From contig NZ_JAFRGN010000050.1 in NCBI RefSeq assembly GCF_017433805.1, positions 1-57,050 of the forward strand: 57,050 nt of DNA, read 5' to 3'. This document shows, one piece after another, positions 1-7,952 of this stretch. Made by a program: the position numbers and the translations under genes. The DNA is from Butyrivibrio sp. GTDB taxonomy: Bacteria; Bacillota; Clostridia; Lachnospirales; Lachnospiraceae. Positions within the stretch are counted from its first letter, which is position 1, and every line of letters begins with the position of its first letter. The notes beneath the pieces are model-generated. The model saw only the letters and a list, made by a program, of their open reading frames with translations, did no database searches and was not told where the DNA came from.

Positions 1-1
1 A

Positions 2-826
2 GATGCTGGAACTGGTATGGTTGCTACAAACTCAGTTGGTGTTAGAACAAGTAACATCTCAGCTGGTACTTCAGTATTCTCAATGGTAGTTCTGGAGCAC
101 AGTCTTTCAAAGGCATATCCTGAGCTTGACCTTGTAACAACTCCAATTGGTGAGGAAGTTGCTATGGTACACTGCAACAACTGTACTTCAGACCTCAACG
201 CATGGGTAGGACTCTTTAGAGAGTTTGCAGGTGCAATCGGACAGGATATTGACGACGATACACTTTACGGAACACTTTATCGCAAGGCTATGGAAGGTGA
301 CGCAGATTGCGGTGGACTTCTTGCATATAACTACTTCTCAGGTGAGAGCATTACAGGCTTCAACGAGGGAAGACCTCTCTTTGTAAGAAGACCTGATGAC
401 AAGTTCAATCTGGCAAACTTCATGAGAACACACCTTTACACAGCACTTGGAGCACTTAAGGCTGGTAACGACATCCTTATGAAGGAAGAGAATGTTAAGG
501 CTGACTTCTTCTTTGGCCAGGGCGGTTTCTTCAAGATCAGAGGCGTTGGTGACAGAGTAATGGCAGCAGCCCTTAATACACCTATCAAGCTTATGGAGAC
601 AGCAGGAGAAGGCGGCCCTTGGGGACAGGCTATCCTTGCAGGCTTTATGCTTCAGAAGTCAGAAGGCGAGACTCTTGAGAGCTTCCTTAACAACAAGGTA
701 TTCGTATCTGGTAAGGTTGAGACCTTCGAGCCAGTTAAGGCAGATGCAGAGGGCTTTGATGAGTTCATGAAGGATTACAACGCAGGTCTCGCTATCGAGA
801 GAGCAGCTGTAGACGTGCTTAAATAA
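2..826 (+). CDS. FGGY-family carbohydrate kinase, C-terminal part (5' end outside window)
   Basis: The reading frame is open from base 2, and the first residues ([13 protein letters not shown]) already belong to the conserved sugar-kinase core, so the gene begins upstream of the window. The C-terminal part carries the FGGY-type glycine-rich segment [18 protein letters not shown] followed by an alanine/glycine helix, which forms the ATP-binding half of these kinases. FGGY kinases phosphorylate pentoses or pentuloses such as ribulose or xylulose. araD follows after 12 bases, which favours L-ribulose (arabinose pathway) over xylulose as substrate, but that is inference from context. Family assignment is confident; the exact substrate is not. 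Confidence 0.85.
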   Translation, partial: DAGTGMVATNSVGVRTSNISAGTSVFSMVVLEHSLSKAYPELDLVTTPIGEEVAMVHCNNCTSDLNAWVGLFREFAGAIGQDIDDDTLYGTLYRKAMEGDADCGGLLAYNYFSGESITGFNEGRPLFVRRPDDKFNLANFMRTHLYTALGALKAGNDILMKEENVKADFFFGQGGFFKIRGVGDRVMAAALNTPIKLMETAGEGGPWGQAILAGFMLQKSEGETLESFLNNKVFVSGKVETFEPVKADAEGFDEFMKDYNAGLAIERAAVDVLK

Positions 827-838
827 AGGGGAAATGAA

Positions 839-1537
839 ATGTTAGAAGAACTTAAGAAAAAAGTATATGAAGCGAATATTCTTTTACCTAAGTATGGTCT
901 TGTAACCTTCACTTGGGGAAATGTTAGTGCCATCGACAGAGAGAGCGGTCTTTTCGTAATCAAGCCAAGCGGTGTTGACTACGAGACAATGACTCCAGAC
1001 GACATGGTAGTTATGGACCTTAACGGCAACAAGGTTGAAGGTAAGCTCAATCCTTCATCAGATACACCAACACACGTTGAGATCTACAAGGCCTTCAAGG
1101 AGGTTGGCGGTGTTGTTCACACACATTCATCCTATGCTACAAGCTGGGCGCAGGCTGGCAGAAGCATTCCTTGCTATGGAACAACTCACGCAGATTACTT
1201 CTACGGCGAGATTCCATGTGTAAGATGTCTTACCAAGGATGAGATTGAGGACGCATACGAGGAGAACACAGGCCACCTCATCGTTGATGAGTTTGCCCGC
1301 ATGGGAAAAGATCCAGTGGCTGTTCCTGCAGTACTTTGCAAGAACCACGGCGTATTCAGCTGGGGAAAAGATGCTCATGAGGCAGTTCACAACGCAGTTG
1401 TAACTGAGGAAGTTGCAAAGATGGCATACAGATGTGAAGTTATCAACCCAAGAGTAATGCCAGCACCTCAGGAGCTTCAGGATAAGCACTACTACCGTAA
1501 GCATGGTGCTAACGCATACTACGGTCAGGGTAAGTAA
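839..1537 (+). CDS. araD: L-ribulose-5-phosphate 4-epimerase
   Basis: Class II aldolase/epimerase that interconverts L-ribulose 5-phosphate and D-xylulose 5-phosphate, linking arabinose catabolism to the pentose phosphate pathway. At 232 aa it has the usual length. The early TWGNVSAID segment (substrate phosphate site), the HTHS zinc ligands near residues 95-97 and a third histidine in CKNHGVFSWG near residue 171 are all present. GGGGAAATGAA precedes the ATG. It lies 12 bases after the sugar kinase, probably in one transcript. The transketolase pair and rpe that follow would use its product. The 155-base gap after it shows only a weak short hairpin near 1565-1578 and no convincing promoter. 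Confidence 0.93.
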   Translation: MLEELKKKVYEANILLPKYGLVTFTWGNVSAIDRESGLFVIKPSGVDYETMTPDDMVVMDLNGNKVEGKLNPSSDTPTHVEIYKAFKEVGGVVHTHSSYATSWAQAGRSIPCYGTTHADYFYGEIPCVRCLTKDEIEDAYEENTGHLIVDEFARMGKDPVAVPAVLCKNHGVFSWGKDAHEAVHNAVVTEEVAKMAYRCEVINPRVMPAPQELQDKHYYRKHGANAYYGQGK

Positions 1538-1692
1538 AAAACTCTAGCATTATGTAGGTAATTCTCGGCAAAAATTGCCATAGATTATTGATTTTTATTA
1601 TGTTAAATTGTATTTGCGTTAAGAATTGAAACTGAAACGTATATACTGTGCGTTTTGTGAGAACATGATGCAAGGAAAAAAGTGGAGGAATT

Positions 1693-2523
1693 ATGACTAA
1701 CAAAGAATTGCAGAAGATTGCAAACGAAGTCCGTAAGGGCATTGTTACAGCGGTTCACGCAGCAGGTGCTGGTCACCCAGGTGGATCACTGTCAGCAGCA
1801 GATATTTTCACATATCTGTATTTTGAGGAGATGAACGTTAACCCTGAGAAGCCAGCAGATCCTGATCGTGATCGTTTTGTTCTTTCCAAGGGACATACAG
1901 CACCAGGTCTTTATTCAGTAATGGCACAGAAGGGATACTTCCCAGTTGAGGAGCTTACAACACTCCGTAAGCTTGGTTCAAGACTTCAGGGACATCCTAG
2001 TATGCAGTATCTTCCAGGCTTTGACATGAGCAGTGGATCTCTTGGACAGGGAATCTCAGTTGCTTGTGGTATGGCTCTTTCTGCAAAGCTTAACAATAAA
2101 GATTACAGAACATACACACTTTTAGGTGATGGTGAGATCGAGGAGGGCCAGGTTTGGGAGGCAGCTATGTTCGCTGGATTCCGTAAGCTTGATAACCTTG
2201 TTGTTATCGTTGATAACAACGGCCTTCAGATCGACGGACCTGTTGATCAGGTATGTTCACCATATCCTATCGATAAGAAGTTTGAGGCATTTAACTTCCA
2301 TGTTATCAATGTTGATGCTCATGACTTTGATGCTCTCAGAGCAGCTTTTAAGGAAGCAAGAGAGACTAAGGGTCAGCCTACAGCTATTATCGCACACAGC
2401 CTTAAGGGTAAGGGCGTATCCTTCATGGAAGGCCAGGTTTCATGGCATGGCGTAGCACCTAATGACGAAGAGTATGCAAAGGCTATGGACGATCTTAACA
2501 AGATCGGCGAAGCACTGGGCTGA
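1693..2523 (+). CDS. Transketolase, N-terminal subunit
   Basis: Thiamine-diphosphate half of a split transketolase (276 aa), the form common in Clostridia and archaea. The N-terminal GAGHPGGSLSAAD segment and the ThDP/Mg motif GDGEIEEGQ near residue 144, ending in VDNN about 30 residues later, are clear. The enzyme moves two-carbon ketol units between xylulose 5-phosphate and aldoses in the cytoplasm. GTGGAGGAATT sits before the ATG. The C-terminal subunit follows after 13 bases, and the two chains should form one active enzyme. Its place after araD fits feeding of pentose carbon into glycolysis. Confidence 0.95.
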   Translation: MTNKELQKIANEVRKGIVTAVHAAGAGHPGGSLSAADIFTYLYFEEMNVNPEKPADPDRDRFVLSKGHTAPGLYSVMAQKGYFPVEELTTLRKLGSRLQGHPSMQYLPGFDMSSGSLGQGISVACGMALSAKLNNKDYRTYTLLGDGEIEEGQVWEAAMFAGFRKLDNLVVIVDNNGLQIDGPVDQVCSPYPIDKKFEAFNFHVINVDAHDFDALRAAFKEARETKGQPTAIIAHSLKGKGVSFMEGQVSWHGVAPNDEEYAKAMDDLNKIGEALG

Positions 2524-2536
2524 TAGGAGGATAGAG

Positions 2537-3478
2537 ATGAGCGAAGTTAAGAAGATTGCTACCAGAGACAGCTATGGTAAAGAACTTATAGAGCTTGCAA
2601 AGGTTAATGATAAGGTAGTTGTACTTGATGCAGACCTTGCAGCAGCAACAAGAACAGGTTGGTTCAAAAAGGAATTCCCAGATCGTCATATCGACTGTGG
2701 TATCGCTGAGTGTAACATGATGGGCATCGCAGCTGGTCTTGCTACAACAGGAATGATTCCTTTCGTAAGCACATTTGCTATGTTTGCTACAGGACGTGCA
2801 TTTGAGCAGGTTCGTAACTCAATCGGTTACCCACACCTCAACGTTAAGATCGGCGGAACACACGCTGGTATCACAGTAGGTGAGGACGGCGCCAGCCATC
2901 AGTGTAACGAGGATCTTGCACTTATGCGTACAATCCCAGGAATGGTTGTTATGTGTCCTGCAGATGATATCGAAGCTAGAGCCTGCGTAAGAGCAGCAGC
3001 TGAGCACGAGGGACCTGTATACATCCGTTTCGGACGTGCAGCTTGCCCTGTAGTTAACGACAGACCAGATTACAAGTTCGAGCTTGGAAAAGGTACTGTA
3101 CTTAGAGAGGGTACAGATGTTAGTATTATAGCAACTGGTATCGGAGTAGGTTCTGCTCTTGAGGCTGCTGAGAAGCTTGCAGCTGACGGTATCAGCGCAG
3201 AAGTTGTTAACATCTGCACAATCAAGCCTATCGACAGAGAGCTCGTAGTTGCTACAGCCAAGAAGACTGGCAAGGTAGTTACAGTAGAAGAGCATTCAGT
3301 AATCGGCGGTCTTGGAAGCGCTGTATGTGACGTTCTTGCAGAAGAGTGCCCTACAGTAGTTAAGAAGATCGGTATGCAGGACAGATTCGGTGAGTCAGGA
3401 TCTGCAGCTGCTCTGGTTAAGAAGTATGGCCTTGATGGTGACGGAGTTTATGCATCAGTAAAGGAATTTTTGAAATAA
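2537..3478 (+). CDS. Transketolase, C-terminal subunit
   Basis: Pyrimidine-binding and C-terminal domains of the split transketolase (313 aa). The frame is open further upstream, but the ATG at 2537 has a strong TAGGAGG site eight bases before it and gives the normal N-terminus (MSEVKKIATRDSYGKEL), so it is chosen. GIAECNMMGIAAGLA carries the conserved catalytic glutamate of the transketolase/DXS-type Pyr domain, and the C-terminal EEHSVIGGLGSAV segment is also characteristic. It shares one base with the rpe start (TAATG), so translation is probably coupled. Confidence 0.95.
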   Translation: MSEVKKIATRDSYGKELIELAKVNDKVVVLDADLAAATRTGWFKKEFPDRHIDCGIAECNMMGIAAGLATTGMIPFVSTFAMFATGRAFEQVRNSIGYPHLNVKIGGTHAGITVGEDGASHQCNEDLALMRTIPGMVVMCPADDIEARACVRAAAEHEGPVYIRFGRAACPVVNDRPDYKFELGKGTVLREGTDVSIIATGIGVGSALEAAEKLAADGISAEVVNICTIKPIDRELVVATAKKTGKVVTVEEHSVIGGLGSAVCDVLAEECPTVVKKIGMQDRFGESGSAAALVKKYGLDGDGVYASVKEFLK

Positions 3479-4137
3479 TGAAGAATATTCTGAGTCCTTC
3501 AATTTTATCTGCAGATTTTAATATTCTTGGTCAGCAGATAAGAGAAGTAGATGAAGCAGGAGCTGAGTATATTCATATTGATGTAATGGATGGCATTTTT
3601 GTGCCATCCATTTCCTATGGTATGCCAGTTATCAAGAGCATCAGGAAGACAACGCAGAAAGTCTTTGATGTTCATATCATGATTGCTGATCCAATCAGAT
3701 ATATAGAAGATTTTGTATCAGTTGGAGCAGACATAATAACCTTCCATTTGGAAGCAGCCCAGGATCCCCAGGCAGTTATCGACAAGATTCATTCCTGTGG
3801 TATCAAGGCAGGTATCTCCATTAAGCCTGGTACAGCTGTTGAGGAGCTTGTTCCATATCTTGATAAGGTAGACATGATCCTCGTGATGACAGTAGAACCT
3901 GGATTTGGTGGCCAGTCCTTTATTCCTGAGAGCATAGACAGGGTAAAGAGTGTAAGGAAGATGCTTGACGATAGAGGCCTTTCTACAGATGTAGAAGTAG
4001 ACGGCGGTATCTATGTAGAGAACGTTGAAAACGTCTTGAATGCTGGCGCTAACGTCATTGTATCTGGCTCAGGTGTCTTTAATGGCGATGCTTCGGCGAA
4101 CGTTAAAAAGTTTATAAACATATTGCAGAATCGTTGA
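3478..4137 (+). CDS. rpe: Ribulose-phosphate 3-epimerase
   Basis: TIM-barrel enzyme (219 aa) that interconverts ribulose 5-phosphate and xylulose 5-phosphate. The start MKNILSPSILSADF, the metal-binding HIDVMDGIFVPS segment, FDVHIMI and the phosphate-binding VEPGFGGQ loop are all family hallmarks, and the second catalytic aspartate lies in EVDGGI. It overlaps the transketolase stop by one base and completes a three-gene non-oxidative pentose phosphate unit. The stop codon lies inside a predicted promoter for the next gene. Confidence 0.96.
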   Translation: MKNILSPSILSADFNILGQQIREVDEAGAEYIHIDVMDGIFVPSISYGMPVIKSIRKTTQKVFDVHIMIADPIRYIEDFVSVGADIITFHLEAAQDPQAVIDKIHSCGIKAGISIKPGTAVEELVPYLDKVDMILVMTVEPGFGGQSFIPESIDRVKSVRKMLDDRGLSTDVEVDGGIYVENVENVLNAGANVIVSGSGVFNGDASANVKKFINILQNR

Positions 4138-4162
4138 CGATGTTTTTTTAGTATTCTATACT
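4134..4162 (+). promoter_or_regulatory. Predicted sigma-A promoter overlapping the end of rpe
   Basis: TTGACG at 4134-4139 and TATACT at 4157-4162 are separated by exactly 17 bases; each box matches five of six consensus positions. The -35 box overlaps the rpe stop codon. Transcription would begin near 4169, just before the hairpin at 4178-4206, and serve the lipoprotein gene at 4256. Confidence 0.6.
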
Positions 4163-4177
4163 AATGACAAAGAGTTG

Positions 4178-4206
4178 GGGGCTCATGTGGGGTACACATG
4201 AGCTCT
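4178..4206 (+). other. Leader hairpin (nine perfect pairs plus wobble pairs)
   Basis: GCTCATGTG (4181-4189) and CACATGAGC (4195-4203) form a perfect 9-bp stem with loop GGGTA, and G-T/G-C pairs extend the base. It is followed by a mixed A/T stretch, not a clean T tract. It could terminate rpe readthrough, but it lies a few bases after the predicted start of the next transcript, so a 5' stabilising or regulatory hairpin is equally likely. Confidence 0.55.
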
Positions 4207-4255
4207 CATTAATTATTTTGACTTCTATCTATCATAAACTTGTGAGGGAAAGAAT

Positions 4256-5365
4256 ATGAGAAGATTAGCGGTTTCTTTGTTTACAAGTATAGTTATGGCA
4301 GCGTTATTACTTGGATGCGGGAAAGATACAACGGAAATAACGGTGGATAACGGTCCTGATGAACTACTTCAGCAGCAAACAGCTTTAGAAGTACCAGATC
4401 AGACACAGATAGGCCCTGCAGAACCCAAGAAGGTAGAAAAGCTGATTGTTGGTTTTGTTCCATCCCATGAGCCTGACGAGATAATAAAATGTACAGAGCC
4501 TCTCAAAGAGCTTCTGATAAATGAACTGGTAGGTTTTGGCTATGATGTTCAGGAAGTAGAAATAGTTGTCGGTTCATCATATGAATCAGTTGGAGAAGGT
4601 CTTTCTGCAGGAACAATCGATGTAGGCCTTATTCCGGCTGGTACCTATGTTAAGTTCGATGATGGATGTGATGTAATTCTTACAGCGACTCGCGATGGCC
4701 TTTCTATAGATAGTCCAAACGCCAAGGACTGGAACGATAACAAGCCAACATCCAGAACCTCTAATCCTATTACCTATTACAGGGCGCTGGTAATCGCAGG
4801 ACCATCTCCTGCAGGACGTGCTATAGCTGAGAAGGTAAATGCAGGCGAAGAGATAACCTGGGATGAGCTTGATGAACTTAAGTGGAGCATCATGGATACA
4901 ACATCACCTGCAGGCTTTGTTTATCCGTCCCTTTGGATACAATCCACATATGGCAAGCATATTGCAGACCTCACACATGCAGAAGTTTCCGACAACTACG
5001 GAACAGCTTTTTCCAAACTGGCAGAAGAAAAAGTAGATGTGCTTGTAACCTATGCTGATGGCAGAATTGATCAGGCTGAGAAGTGGAACAGCGCTTATGG
5101 CAGGACAGGTAGCATCTGGGATGAAACTGATGTTATCGGTGTAACGGATGGAATCTACAATGACACAGTATGTGTCAGCAAGTATTCACCAACCATGACA
5201 GATGAACTCAAGAAAGCTGTTCAGCAGGCATTTATAAATGTAGGAAATACAGATTCTGGTAAAGCGGCGGTTGAGATATATGCTCATACAGGATATAAAG
5301 AAGCAACCAGTGCTGACTATGATTCTGAGAGAGCTGCTCAAAAGATGATGATGTCACTTGACTAA
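4256..5365 (+). CDS. PhnD-like phosphate/phosphonate-type substrate-binding lipoprotein
   Basis: Lipoprotein of 369 aa. The signal peptide ends in the lipobox LLGC, with Cys about residue 21, and is followed by an acidic, low-complexity linker to about residue 60. From KLIVGFVPSHEPDEI onward it resembles the PhnD/periplasmic-binding type 2 fold, including SAGTIDVGLIPAGTYV and a C-terminal VQQAFINVGNTDSGK segment. Such proteins capture a small ligand (phosphonate, phosphite, phosphate or sulfonate-like) for an ABC importer. No permease or ATPase gene lies next to it, so its partner must be elsewhere and the ligand is unknown. A terminator follows at 5386-5416. Confidence 0.8.
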   Translation: MRRLAVSLFTSIVMAALLLGCGKDTTEITVDNGPDELLQQQTALEVPDQTQIGPAEPKKVEKLIVGFVPSHEPDEIIKCTEPLKELLINELVGFGYDVQEVEIVVGSSYESVGEGLSAGTIDVGLIPAGTYVKFDDGCDVILTATRDGLSIDSPNAKDWNDNKPTSRTSNPITYYRALVIAGPSPAGRAIAEKVNAGEEITWDELDELKWSIMDTTSPAGFVYPSLWIQSTYGKHIADLTHAEVSDNYGTAFSKLAEEKVDVLVTYADGRIDQAEKWNSAYGRTGSIWDETDVIGVTDGIYNDTVCVSKYSPTMTDELKKAVQQAFINVGNTDSGKAAVEIYAHTGYKEATSADYDSERAAQKMMMSLD

Positions 5366-5385
5366 GTATTTTATAATATAGTAAG

Positions 5386-5416
5386 GGGAAGATATCATTG
5401 GTATCTTCCCTTTTTT
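5386..5416 (+). terminator. Intrinsic terminator after the PhnD-like gene
   Basis: GGGAAGATA (5386-5394) pairs perfectly with TATCTTCCC (5402-5410) and is followed at once by six T residues. Confidence 0.9.
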
Positions 5417-5444
5417 AGCTTTAAAAGATAAGGAGAAATATTTA

Positions 5445-6986
5445 ATGCGTATCATTTTTACATCAGATACTCATGGTCATCTGTACCCAGTTAACTATGC
5501 CAAGAATCGTCCTGAGAATTCAGGTCTTTTTCTTTTGGCATCTCAGATAAAAAAGGACGAGAACACACTCGTGATCGATGGTGGAGATACACTTCAGGGA
5601 ACTCCACTTTTATCCTACTATTTGGAACATAAAGACGAGTATAAATTCAACCCTATGGCAGAGGGCTTCAACGCCATGGGGCTTGATTACTATACTCTTG
5701 GTAACCACGACTTTAACTTTGGATATGATGCCATTGCAGATTATACAGCTGCTGTGAAAGCTACTCTTATTTCAGCAAATGTTGAGGATCTTGGCGGTAA
5801 GCTCGGAATTAAGAAAAACGTTATCCACACCATGCCTGATGGAACAAGAGTTGGTATTACTGCAGCAGTTACCGGACACGTTAATGTCTGGGAGGCGCCT
5901 GAGCATCTGGAGCTTTTGAAGGTTACTGATCCTGTGAAGGCTCTTTCTGAGCAGTATGATGAGCTCAAGGATAAGTGTGATCTTACTGTTGCCATTTATC
6001 ATGGCGGCTTTGAAGAGAACCTTGAAACAGGAGAGCTTTTATCCAAATCAACAGAGAATCAGGCTTGCAGAATAATGCGTGAGCTTGGCTATGACATCAT
6101 TCTGACAGGACATCAGCACATTGCAGTTGCTGGAACAGAAATAGCCGGAACTTATGGCGTTCAGCCACCTTCGAATGCAGTTAAATACTGTCTTCTTAAT
6201 ATAGATAAAAAGGACAGCTCTTTTGACATAAGCTCTGAGCTTGTAACTCCTGATGCGCCAGATGCCAGATGTCAGGAAATATTGGATCAGCACAGCTTTA
6301 TGAACGAGCTTACAGATAAGATTCAGGTATGGCTTGATGAGCCTATCGGCTGTCTGGAAAAAGAAATTGAGCCAGAGCCCAAGCTTGATGCAGCTATCCA
6401 TGGAAGTAAGGTGGCAGCTATCTTTAATCAGGTTCAGCTTGATTACACAGGTGCAGATTTCTCCTGCACAAGTCTTGCAAATGACCCACTTGGACTTAAG
6501 AAAGAAATAACTGTAAGAGACGTCCTTGGAATCTATCAGTTTGCCAATACTGTTGAGGTAAAAGAGGTAACTAAGGCAGTTCTCAAGGCAGCTCTTGAAA
6601 GATGCGCAGAATACTTTGACTACAATTCCGAAACTGGCGAGATCAGCGTATCCAGTAAATTCCTGCAGCCCAAGATCGAGCACTATAACTACGATTACTA
6701 TGCAGGCCTTGAGTATGCATATGACCTGACAAGACCAATTGGCGACAGAGTAGTAATGCTCAGAAAGCTTGATGGAACAGAGCTTAAGGACGATGAGAAG
6801 TACACTCTTGTTACCAGCAATTACAGAGCGACAGGAACTGGCGGATATGAATGCATCGGTAACTGCCCATCTGTAGGAAGCTATTCAGATGAGATGCCAG
6901 ATCTTTTGATAAACTTTATCAGGAAAAACAGCCCTGTTCCTGAAATAAAAAATGGCAGATTTACAGTGAATAATTTGACAGTTTAA
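5445..6986 (+). CDS. 5'-nucleotidase/UshA-like metallophosphoesterase, apparently cytoplasmic
   Basis: Two-domain protein of 513 aa. The N-terminal calcineurin-like metallophosphatase has the expected ligand motifs SDTHGH, DGGDTLQG, GNHDFN, YHGGFE and GHQH. The C-terminal half matches the 5'-nucleotidase C domain (TGADFSCTSLANDP, IYQFANTVEV, then YRATGTGGYE near the end). Relatives hydrolyse nucleoside monophosphates, UDP-sugars or cyclic nucleotides. Unlike secreted UshA it starts directly at the first catalytic strand with no signal peptide, like YunD-type proteins, so a cytoplasmic location is inferred. AAGGAGAAA precedes the ATG. The exact substrate is not visible. Confidence 0.85.
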   Translation: MRIIFTSDTHGHLYPVNYAKNRPENSGLFLLASQIKKDENTLVIDGGDTLQGTPLLSYYLEHKDEYKFNPMAEGFNAMGLDYYTLGNHDFNFGYDAIADYTAAVKATLISANVEDLGGKLGIKKNVIHTMPDGTRVGITAAVTGHVNVWEAPEHLELLKVTDPVKALSEQYDELKDKCDLTVAIYHGGFEENLETGELLSKSTENQACRIMRELGYDIILTGHQHIAVAGTEIAGTYGVQPPSNAVKYCLLNIDKKDSSFDISSELVTPDAPDARCQEILDQHSFMNELTDKIQVWLDEPIGCLEKEIEPEPKLDAAIHGSKVAAIFNQVQLDYTGADFSCTSLANDPLGLKKEITVRDVLGIYQFANTVEVKEVTKAVLKAALERCAEYFDYNSETGEISVSSKFLQPKIEHYNYDYYAGLEYAYDLTRPIGDRVVMLRKLDGTELKDDEKYTLVTSNYRATGTGGYECIGNCPSVGSYSDEMPDLLINFIRKNSPVPEIKNGRFTVNNLTV

Positions 6987-7038
6987 TTGCGAAAAGGCAT
7001 ACTATTATAGAGATATTGTCGATAAAAGAAGGATTAAT

Positions 7039-7914
7039 ATGTATAAGAGATTAGGAAGAAACGATATGTGCTGGTGCGGCAGCGGCAAGAAGTACAAAAG
7101 TTGCCATGCAGCCTTTGATGATAAGCTTATTCATTATGAACATGAAGGCTTTATCATACCTAGCAGAAACCTTTTCAAAACAGAGAAGGATATAGAGGGT
7201 ATCAAGAAGAGCGCAGTTATCAATATGGCTGTGCTTGATGAAGTTGGTGACAAGATCCGCGCAGGCATGTCCACACAGGAAATTGACGACATCGTCAATG
7301 CCGTAACTACCAAGATGGGAGGCATCCCAGCGGACTTAGGATATGAAGGTTTCCCCAAGAGTGTGTGCACTTCTATTAATGAAGAAGTTTGCCATGGAAT
7401 ACCTTCCAAGGACATTATTTTAAAAGACGGAGATATTATTAACGTAGATTGCTCTACAATTCTTGATGGTTATTATTCTGATTCATCACGAATGTTCATG
7501 ATAGGCGACGTTTCTCCAGAGAAAAAGAGACTTGTTCAGGTTACCAAGGAATGCATGGAAGCTGGAATTAAGGCTGTTATTCCATGGACACCTATTGGTG
7601 ATATGGGACATGCTGTTCATCAGCATGCTCTTGATAATGGATACACCGTTGTTAAGGAAATTGGCGGACATGGCTGTGGCAATGAATTCCACGAGGAGCC
7701 TTATGTCAGTCATGTTAGTAAGCCTGGCACAGGAATGCTTATGGTTCCTGGTATGGTATTCACTATCGAGCCTATGGTCAATATGGGCAAGGATGAGATA
7801 TTCATCGATGAGGAAAATGACTGGACTGTTTATACAGCAGATATGAAGCCATCAGCTCAGTGGGAGGTTGAACTCCTTGTAACAGAGGATGGATGTGAGC
7901 TTCTGTGCTGGTAA
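7039..7914 (+). CDS. map: Type I methionine aminopeptidase with N-terminal SEC-C zinc motif
   Basis: Removes N-terminal methionine from new proteins. At 291 aa it is about 40 residues longer than the minimal enzyme because it begins with a SEC-C zinc-binding motif (CWCGSGKKYKSCH, residues 12-24), also seen on SecA and thought to aid ribosome contact. The metallopeptidase core shows VDCSTILDGYYSDSS (the two aspartates), GHGCGNEFHEEPY (histidine), FTIEPMV and SAQWEVELLVTEDG (glutamates). The usual histidine after the last glutamate is replaced by valine. RBS GAAGGA precedes the start. metG follows after 38 bases, a sensible pairing for methionine handling in translation. Confidence 0.95.
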   Translation: MYKRLGRNDMCWCGSGKKYKSCHAAFDDKLIHYEHEGFIIPSRNLFKTEKDIEGIKKSAVINMAVLDEVGDKIRAGMSTQEIDDIVNAVTTKMGGIPADLGYEGFPKSVCTSINEEVCHGIPSKDIILKDGDIINVDCSTILDGYYSDSSRMFMIGDVSPEKKRLVQVTKECMEAGIKAVIPWTPIGDMGHAVHQHALDNGYTVVKEIGGHGCGNEFHEEPYVSHVSKPGTGMLMVPGMVFTIEPMVNMGKDEIFIDEENDWTVYTADMKPSAQWEVELLVTEDGCELLCW

Positions 7915-7952
7915 CAGCTTTAGAATAAGATATTTGAAAGGATTTATTTAAG

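Noticed and set aside
4178-4206. Simple rho-independent terminator of rpe
   Set aside because: No clean T tract, and it lies after a predicted start site for the next gene; recorded as a leader hairpin instead.
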